NCBI GenBank assembly: GCA_033720735.1
Contig: JAWWBX010000156.1
Location: forward strand, 1 to 9,789
From: B8-G4 sp033720735
GTDB taxonomy: Bacteria; Bacteroidota; Bacteroidia; Chitinophagales; Saprospiraceae
Length of the DNA: 9,789 nucleotides
Direction of reading: 5' to 3'
The notes below the pieces were generated by a model. It had not been told where the DNA came from and searched no databases. It saw nothing but the letters and a program-made list of their open reading frames with translations. The position numbers and the translations under genes were made by a program. Below are positions 7,315 through 9,789 of the stretch, in pieces (the stretch's first letter is position 1; every line of letters starts with the position of its first letter).

Positions 7315-7403
7315 GTGCTTGCCCCGTATGCGAAGCGCAGCGGAGTCGTTCGGGGTTCAAGTGTTCAAGTGTTCAAGTATTCAAGTGTTCAAGTGTCCAA
7401 GTG
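7315..7403. repeat. REP-like hairpin element, family A copy 2, with six tandem octamers
   Basis: The 45-nt core (7315-7359) matches the copy at 3323-3367 at 39 of 45 positions. The stem is CCCCGTATG (7322-7330) against CGTTCGGGG (7347-7355), with one mismatch and one G-T wobble. One T-A pair of copy 1 is C-G here, a compensatory change. Six octamers TTCAAGTG follow (7356-7403), the third and sixth each with one substitution. The element lies between the divergent regulator and mogA genes. Confidence 0.75.
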
Positions 7404-7424
7404 TTTCATGTTCTGGGATCTGAC

Positions 7425-7452
7425 CTCTGTATACCGCAGAGTACGCAGAATA
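7425..7452. repeat. Short CTCTG/CAGAG inverted repeat and CGCAGA direct repeat
   Basis: CTCTG (7425-7429) and CAGAG (7437-7441) can pair around a 7-nt loop. Overlapping them, CGCAGAGTA (7435-7443) is repeated as CGCAGAATA (7444-7452) with one change. The rest of the spacer 7404-7560 shows nothing else I can name. The repeat may be a worn remnant of an interspersed element or chance. Confidence 0.3.
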
Positions 7453-7565
7453 GAGAGTAGTTGGTTGATGGTCCGGAGTCGACACAGAAAGAGAAACTCT
7501 GAATCCGAAACCGCAAGTCACCAGTCCGGGAAGTAACCGCTCTAAGTAATCTCTGATTTCTCATC

Positions 7566-7573
7566 TATCTTGC
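7566..7573 (+). promoter_or_regulatory. Possible -7 box of mogA
   Basis: TATCTTGC lies 22 nt before the mogA ATG. It shares TATCTT with the promoter candidates of the regulator and peroxiredoxin-like genes but fits TAnnTTTG less well, and no TTTG was found at the expected upstream distance. The support is the shared hexamer and position only. Confidence 0.3.
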
Positions 7574-7595
7574 GAATGGTAAAATCGTACTGAGT

Positions 7596-8129
7596 ATGGC
7601 TGCTGCGAAGATTGGAATCATCAATGTCTCGGACCGCGCGAGCAAAGGGATCTACGAAGACCTCCCGGGCAAGGCGGTCGTCAAAACGCTGCAGGAATAC
7701 CTGCTGTCGGAGTGGGGCTACGAATATGCCGTCGTTCCTGACGAGCAAAACCTGATCGAACAGAAAATGATCCAGATGGCGGATGAGCAGGGGTGTTGCC
7801 TGGTCATTACGACTGGTGGAACCGGTCCGGCCAAACGCGATGTGACGCCGGAGGCAACGGAGGCGGTCTGCCAGAAGATGATGCCGGGATTTGGCGAGCT
7901 GATGCGCACCACCAGCCTGCAATATGTGCCAACGGCGATCTTGTCGAGACAAACAGCCGGTATTCGCGATCAGACCCTGATCATCAACCTTCCCGGCAAG
8001 CCCAAGGCGATCCGTGAATGCCTCGACGCGGTGTTCCCGGCGGTCCCGTACTGTATTGATCTGATCGGCGGACCTGCGCTGATCACCGATCCCGAGGTGA
8101 TCGTGGCCTTCCGTCCCAAAAACGCGTGA
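7596..8129 (+). CDS. mogA: Molybdopterin adenylyltransferase (MogA)
   Basis: This 177-residue cytoplasmic enzyme adenylylates molybdopterin with ATP to give MPT-AMP, the step before molybdate insertion in molybdenum cofactor synthesis. The sequence aligns along its length with MogA of Escherichia coli as I remember it: IGIINVSDRAS (6-16), PDEQNLIEQ (48-56), the MPT-binding signature TTGGTGPAKRDVTPEAT (72-88), MPGFGELMR (96-104), PTAILSRQ (112-119), NLPGKPKAI (131-139) and AFRPK (171-175). It is shorter than the roughly 195-residue E. coli protein, mainly through a missing loop after ECLDAV. No other molybdenum cofactor or molybdoenzyme gene is in the window, so the gene stands alone here. It is the only plus-strand gene, divergent from the regulator and convergent with the peroxiredoxin-like gene. 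No Shine-Dalgarno sequence precedes the ATG. Confidence 0.96.
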   Translation: MAAAKIGIINVSDRASKGIYEDLPGKAVVKTLQEYLLSEWGYEYAVVPDEQNLIEQKMIQMADEQGCCLVITTGGTGPAKRDVTPEATEAVCQKMMPGFGELMRTTSLQYVPTAILSRQTAGIRDQTLIINLPGKPKAIRECLDAVFPAVPYCIDLIGGPALITDPEVIVAFRPKNA

Positions 8130-8135
8130 TGCGCT

Positions 8136-8153
8136 CCTCTGCCTTGTGAGAGG
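8136..8153. terminator. Weak hairpin between convergent mogA and peroxiredoxin-like genes
   Basis: CCTCT (8136-8140) and AGAGG (8149-8153) form a 5-bp stem with an 8-nt loop in the 24-bp gap between two convergent stop codons. It could serve both strands as a terminator, but the stem is short and there is no T-run, so the call rests mainly on position. Confidence 0.3.
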
Positions 8154-8798
8154 TTACTGAAAGCTCTTGACGGCATCGACCATGGCCTTGACACTTGCTC
8201 TCTTGCCATAGTCGAGATCAAAGTGGCGCCATATGATCTTGCCACCTCCGTCATTACCGTCAGGGACGATCAAATAGGTCGCGGGCACCGGAAGTTCAGC
8301 AACGTCGGCGTCGTTGTTGTCAGCAATATCCACCTGGTAATAACCGTGGATCTTTTTGACATAATCATCCGTCACCTTGAAGTCGACGTCGTACGCACGC
8401 ATGATCTCGCCGCCCTTGTCGGAGAGGATGGTAAAATTGAGGTTATTCTTGTCCCTGGTTTTGATGACCCCATCGGTATTTTCAGGGGTGACCGCCACCA
8501 GTTGGAAGCCCATGTCCTTCAGGTATTGGAGCGAATCCTGATACACGCTCAGGTAGCGGCTGCACTTGCCACACCAGAATCCGCGGTAGAAGATCAATGC
8601 CACCGCACCGTTTTCAAGCATTGCACTCAGGCTTACCGTCTCTCCGTCATCTGTAACGCCTTCAAAAGCCGGCGCCATGGCACCAACCTCCAGCCCGGCC
8701 GGCAGGTCAGTCGGCATCATGCCCAGTTGTTGCGGGGTCCGTTGGGCGGAAATGGTAAACGCCAGGCAGATGGCAAGACATGTCAGCAGATTCCTCAT
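8154..8798 (-). CDS. Exported peroxiredoxin-like (AhpC/TSA, thioredoxin-fold) protein
   Basis: A 214-residue protein from the ATG at 8798, chosen because it starts a signal peptide (MRNLLTCLAICLAFTISAQ, residues 1-19); an in-frame ATG at 8906 would add 36 residues before it. The mature part is a thioredoxin fold: AMAPAFEGVTDDGETVSLS (about 40-58), FYRGFWCGKC (70-79) with Cys76 and Cys79 as a CxxC pair, QLVAVTPE (99-106), FTILSDKGGEIMRAYDV (122-138), and the cis-proline segment LPVPATYLIVPDG (169-181). The RGxWCxxC context matches the AhpC/TSA peroxiredoxin-like group of Bacteroidota. It probably reduces peroxides or acts as a thiol oxidoreductase in the periplasm; the physiological substrate cannot be read from sequence. 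It has its own promoter candidate upstream and stands between mogA and a CAP-domain gene without obvious functional link. Confidence 0.88.
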   Translation of the reverse strand: MRNLLTCLAICLAFTISAQRTPQQLGMMPTDLPAGLEVGAMAPAFEGVTDDGETVSLSAMLENGAVALIFYRGFWCGKCSRYLSVYQDSLQYLKDMGFQLVAVTPENTDGVIKTRDKNNLNFTILSDKGGEIMRAYDVDFKVTDDYVKKIHGYYQVDIADNNDADVAELPVPATYLIVPDGNDGGGKIIWRHFDLDYGKRASVKAMVDAVKSFQ

Positions 8799-8821
8799 GA
8801 TGGTCGTCAATTTTGTGGTAG

Positions 8822-8851
8822 CGAAGATAGCGATTCGACGCTTCTTCCAGA
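8822..8851 (-). promoter_or_regulatory. Bacteroidota-type promoter of the peroxiredoxin-like gene
   Basis: On the minus strand TCTG (8848-8851), 18 nt of spacer and TATCTTCG (8822-8829) resemble TTTG-N19-TAnnTTTG with one mismatch in each box. The -7 box ends 23 nt before the ATG at 8798, a normal leader length. Further upstream there is a 10-bp perfect palindrome, GGACATGTCC (8895-8904), that could be an operator or chance. Confidence 0.4.
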
Positions 8852-8926
8852 CATCCTCTGGCGCGCATGGCGCAAGCAGGGCTGAGAATTCGGGGGACAT
8901 GTCCACCTAATGACAGATCAAACGTG

Positions 8927-9376
8927 CTATTGAGGGGTGCCCATATGCAAGACCCAGTACTTGCCTGCCCTGGCCAGTCCCATCTCGCGAAACCTGGGAT
9001 TCATCAAAACAGCGCAGTGGGTAACACTCTTTTGCCAGTCCCGCAACACGTGATCGACCGTCTTGTGCCCACGGGCCAGGTTTTCACCGATCGTCTTCCA
9101 CGCATAGCCAACGGCATGGGCCCGCTCCCCGATGTCCTTGCCGCCGCGCGAGTAGTGTTCGAAGAAGTTGTACCGCTGCATCTGCCGTGCGTGCAACGAA
9201 GCAGAAAGCGCGAGGCGGTCGTTCCAGCGTACCGGACCGCCGGCCATCCATTCGTCACCGCAGTGGCATCCACGTACGCGCAGGGCATTGAGGTCTTGAA
9301 GACATTGGTCTTTGAGTTGGGTTTCGGAGGTGCCGTGCACGCCGATAGTCAAGAGGATCAGAACAAGCAGCTGCAT
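8927..9376 (-). CDS. Small secreted CAP-domain (SCP/YkwD-like) protein
   Basis: 149 residues with a short signal peptide (MQLLVLILLTIGVHG, residues 1-15), so exported. The rest is one CAP/SCP domain: LNALRVRGC (29-37), VRWNDRLALSASLHARQM (49-66) with the helix-one His62, FFEHYS (71-76) with His74, the GEN motif at 97-99 (IGENLARG), DWQKSVTH (113-120) with His120, LMNPRFREMGLA (124-135), and YWVLHMG (140-146). His74, Glu98 and His120 fit the conserved cleft residues of CAP proteins. Extra cysteines at 25, 37, 39 and 121 could form disulphides. Bacterial CAP proteins are widespread and mostly of unknown biochemical role; no substrate is proposed. The gene is 128 bp upstream of the peroxiredoxin-like gene on the same strand, but the latter seems to have its own promoter. 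The spacer upstream is filled with REP-like hairpins. Confidence 0.88.
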   Translation of the reverse strand: MQLLVLILLTIGVHGTSETQLKDQCLQDLNALRVRGCHCGDEWMAGGPVRWNDRLALSASLHARQMQRYNFFEHYSRGGKDIGERAHAVGYAWKTIGENLARGHKTVDHVLRDWQKSVTHCAVLMNPRFREMGLARAGKYWVLHMGTPQ

Positions 9377-9440
9377 ACGGGAATGAACGTCCGCCGGCTC
9401 CGAATTCGTATGTCTGTGGGGATGATCAAGCGATCAAAGG

Positions 9441-9460
9441 GAAGCCATTGAAATGGCTTC
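9441..9460. repeat. REP-like hairpin, family B, variant arms
   Basis: A perfect 9-bp inverted repeat, GAAGCCATT and AATGGCTTC, around GA. The arms differ from the other hairpins of the cluster, but the tip TGAA is the same. Fourteen bases downstream is the 12-bp palindrome GATCGCGCGATC (9474-9485). Confidence 0.7.
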
Positions 9461-9487
9461 TGGAAATGAGAGGGATCGCGCGATCGA

Positions 9488-9507
9488 CCCACGACTGAAG
9501 TCGTGGG
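9488..9507. repeat. REP-like hairpin, family B, perfect copy
   Basis: CCCACGACT and AGTCGTGGG pair perfectly over 9 bp around GA, giving the TGAA tip. It is followed by GGTGAAG, also seen in similar form after the last copy at 9752. Confidence 0.8.
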
Positions 9508-9535
9508 GTGAAGCGGGTGTATCGGGAGGCTCCTG

Positions 9536-9680
9536 CGGCCCACGATTGAAATCGAGGGATGTGGGGGTAGGAGGAGCGCTCAGAGGATGGCAGTCTCAGA
9601 TAGCCCACGGCCCACGATTGAAATCGAGGGATGAGGGGGTAGGAGGAGCGCTCAGAGGATGGGCAGTCTCAGCTAGCCCA
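9536..9680. repeat. Tandem 72/73-bp duplication, each unit carrying a family B REP hairpin
   Basis: Unit 1 (9536-9607) and unit 2 (9608-9680) differ only by two substitutions and one inserted G. Each opens with a hairpin, CCCACGATT against AATCGAGGG with one mismatch (9539-9558 and 9611-9630), followed by a shared stretch containing GGGGGTAGGAGGAGCGCTCA. CCCACGAC at 9677-9684 begins a third, truncated hairpin. The near identity points to a recent duplication. Confidence 0.85.
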
Positions 9681-9751
9681 CGACATGCGCTTGGATGGTG
9701 CCGGATAGACGGTTTCGCATTCTGGCCTGGCTCTATGCCTGATCCTGGCTG

Positions 9752-9765
9752 ACGACTGAAGTTGT
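9752..9765. repeat. REP-like hairpin, family B, shorter copy
   Basis: ACGACT and AGTTGT pair over 6 bp with one G-T wobble around GA, again with the TGAA tip. Flanking GTGGGGTGAA matches the sequence after the perfect copy at 9488. A further small inverted repeat (TGGTTG / CGACCA, 9775-9789) reaches the window edge, so the cluster may continue. Apart from hairpins, 9377-9789 shows no gene. Confidence 0.6.
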
Positions 9766-9789
9766 GGGGTGAAATGGTTGTCCCGACCA

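Noticed and set aside
7576..7593. Five-codon upstream open frame (ATG GTA AAA TCG TAC TGA) just before mogA
   Set aside because: So short a frame is expected by chance, and no ribosome binding signal or attenuator-like structure accompanies it.
8799..8906. Earlier start (ATG at 8906) for the peroxiredoxin-like gene
   Set aside because: It would put 36 residues before the signal peptide and would run through the promoter candidate at 8822-8851.
9536..9680. CRISPR array
   Set aside because: Two adjacent 72/73-bp units with no unique spacers between them and no cas gene; the shared part is far too long for a repeat-spacer pattern.
9453..9752. 99-codon plus-strand open frame in the right-hand spacer
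   Set aside because: It is a translation of the REP hairpins and the 72-bp duplication; its internal peptide repeat simply reflects the DNA repeat.

Overview
The window looks like a chromosomal segment of a Bacteroidota bacterium, probably from the Saprospiria/Chitinophagia side of the phylum (inferred from gene content, not from a marker gene). Four things point there. A sensor kinase has a large periplasmic Reg_prop propeller and a Y_Y_Y domain and is paired with a LytTR regulator. A long 'tail-fibre-like' secreted protein is of the type common in that phylum. Signal peptides end in Ala-Gln. Two promoter candidates resemble the Bacteroidota TTTG / TAnnTTTG consensus, and no Shine-Dalgarno sequences were noticed. 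The DNA is moderately GC-rich. No rRNA or tRNA gene, CRISPR array, transposase gene or phage structural module was found.

Layout from left to right. (1) 1-3178, minus strand: a two-gene unit. A 936-residue exported fibre-like protein, with six internal ~65-residue repeats and a C-terminal coiled coil, is followed after 2 bp by a serine hydrolase of the beta-lactamase/PBP fold that runs off the left edge. (2) 3179-3467: a gene-free spacer with an 8-bp inverted repeat, a REP-like hairpin element and an AT-rich hairpin. (3) 3468-7225, minus strand: a LytTR response regulator, then a 1005-residue LytS-type histidine kinase. They overlap by 4 bp (TTGA), and the kinase starts with TTG. (4) 7226-7595: the divergent spacer between the regulator and mogA. 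It holds a promoter close enough to the regulator ATG to suggest a leaderless mRNA, and a second copy of the REP-like element with six tandem octamers. (5) 7596-8129, plus strand: mogA, a molybdenum cofactor gene. (6) 8154-8798, minus: an exported thioredoxin-fold/peroxiredoxin-like protein, convergent with mogA. (7) 8927-9376, minus: a small secreted CAP-domain protein. (8) 9377-9789: no gene, but a dense cluster of a second family of REP-like hairpins sharing a TGAA tip, including a 72-bp tandem duplication.

Working together: the regulator and kinase form a complete two-component system that would sense a periplasmic or extracellular signal. The fibre and hydrolase genes lie directly downstream on the same strand and are its nearest candidate targets, but nothing in the sequence proves this. 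mogA, the peroxiredoxin-like gene and the CAP gene look like unrelated neighbours. I see no clear new multi-gene system. The most unusual content is the two families of interspersed hairpin repeats and the internal architecture of the fibre protein.
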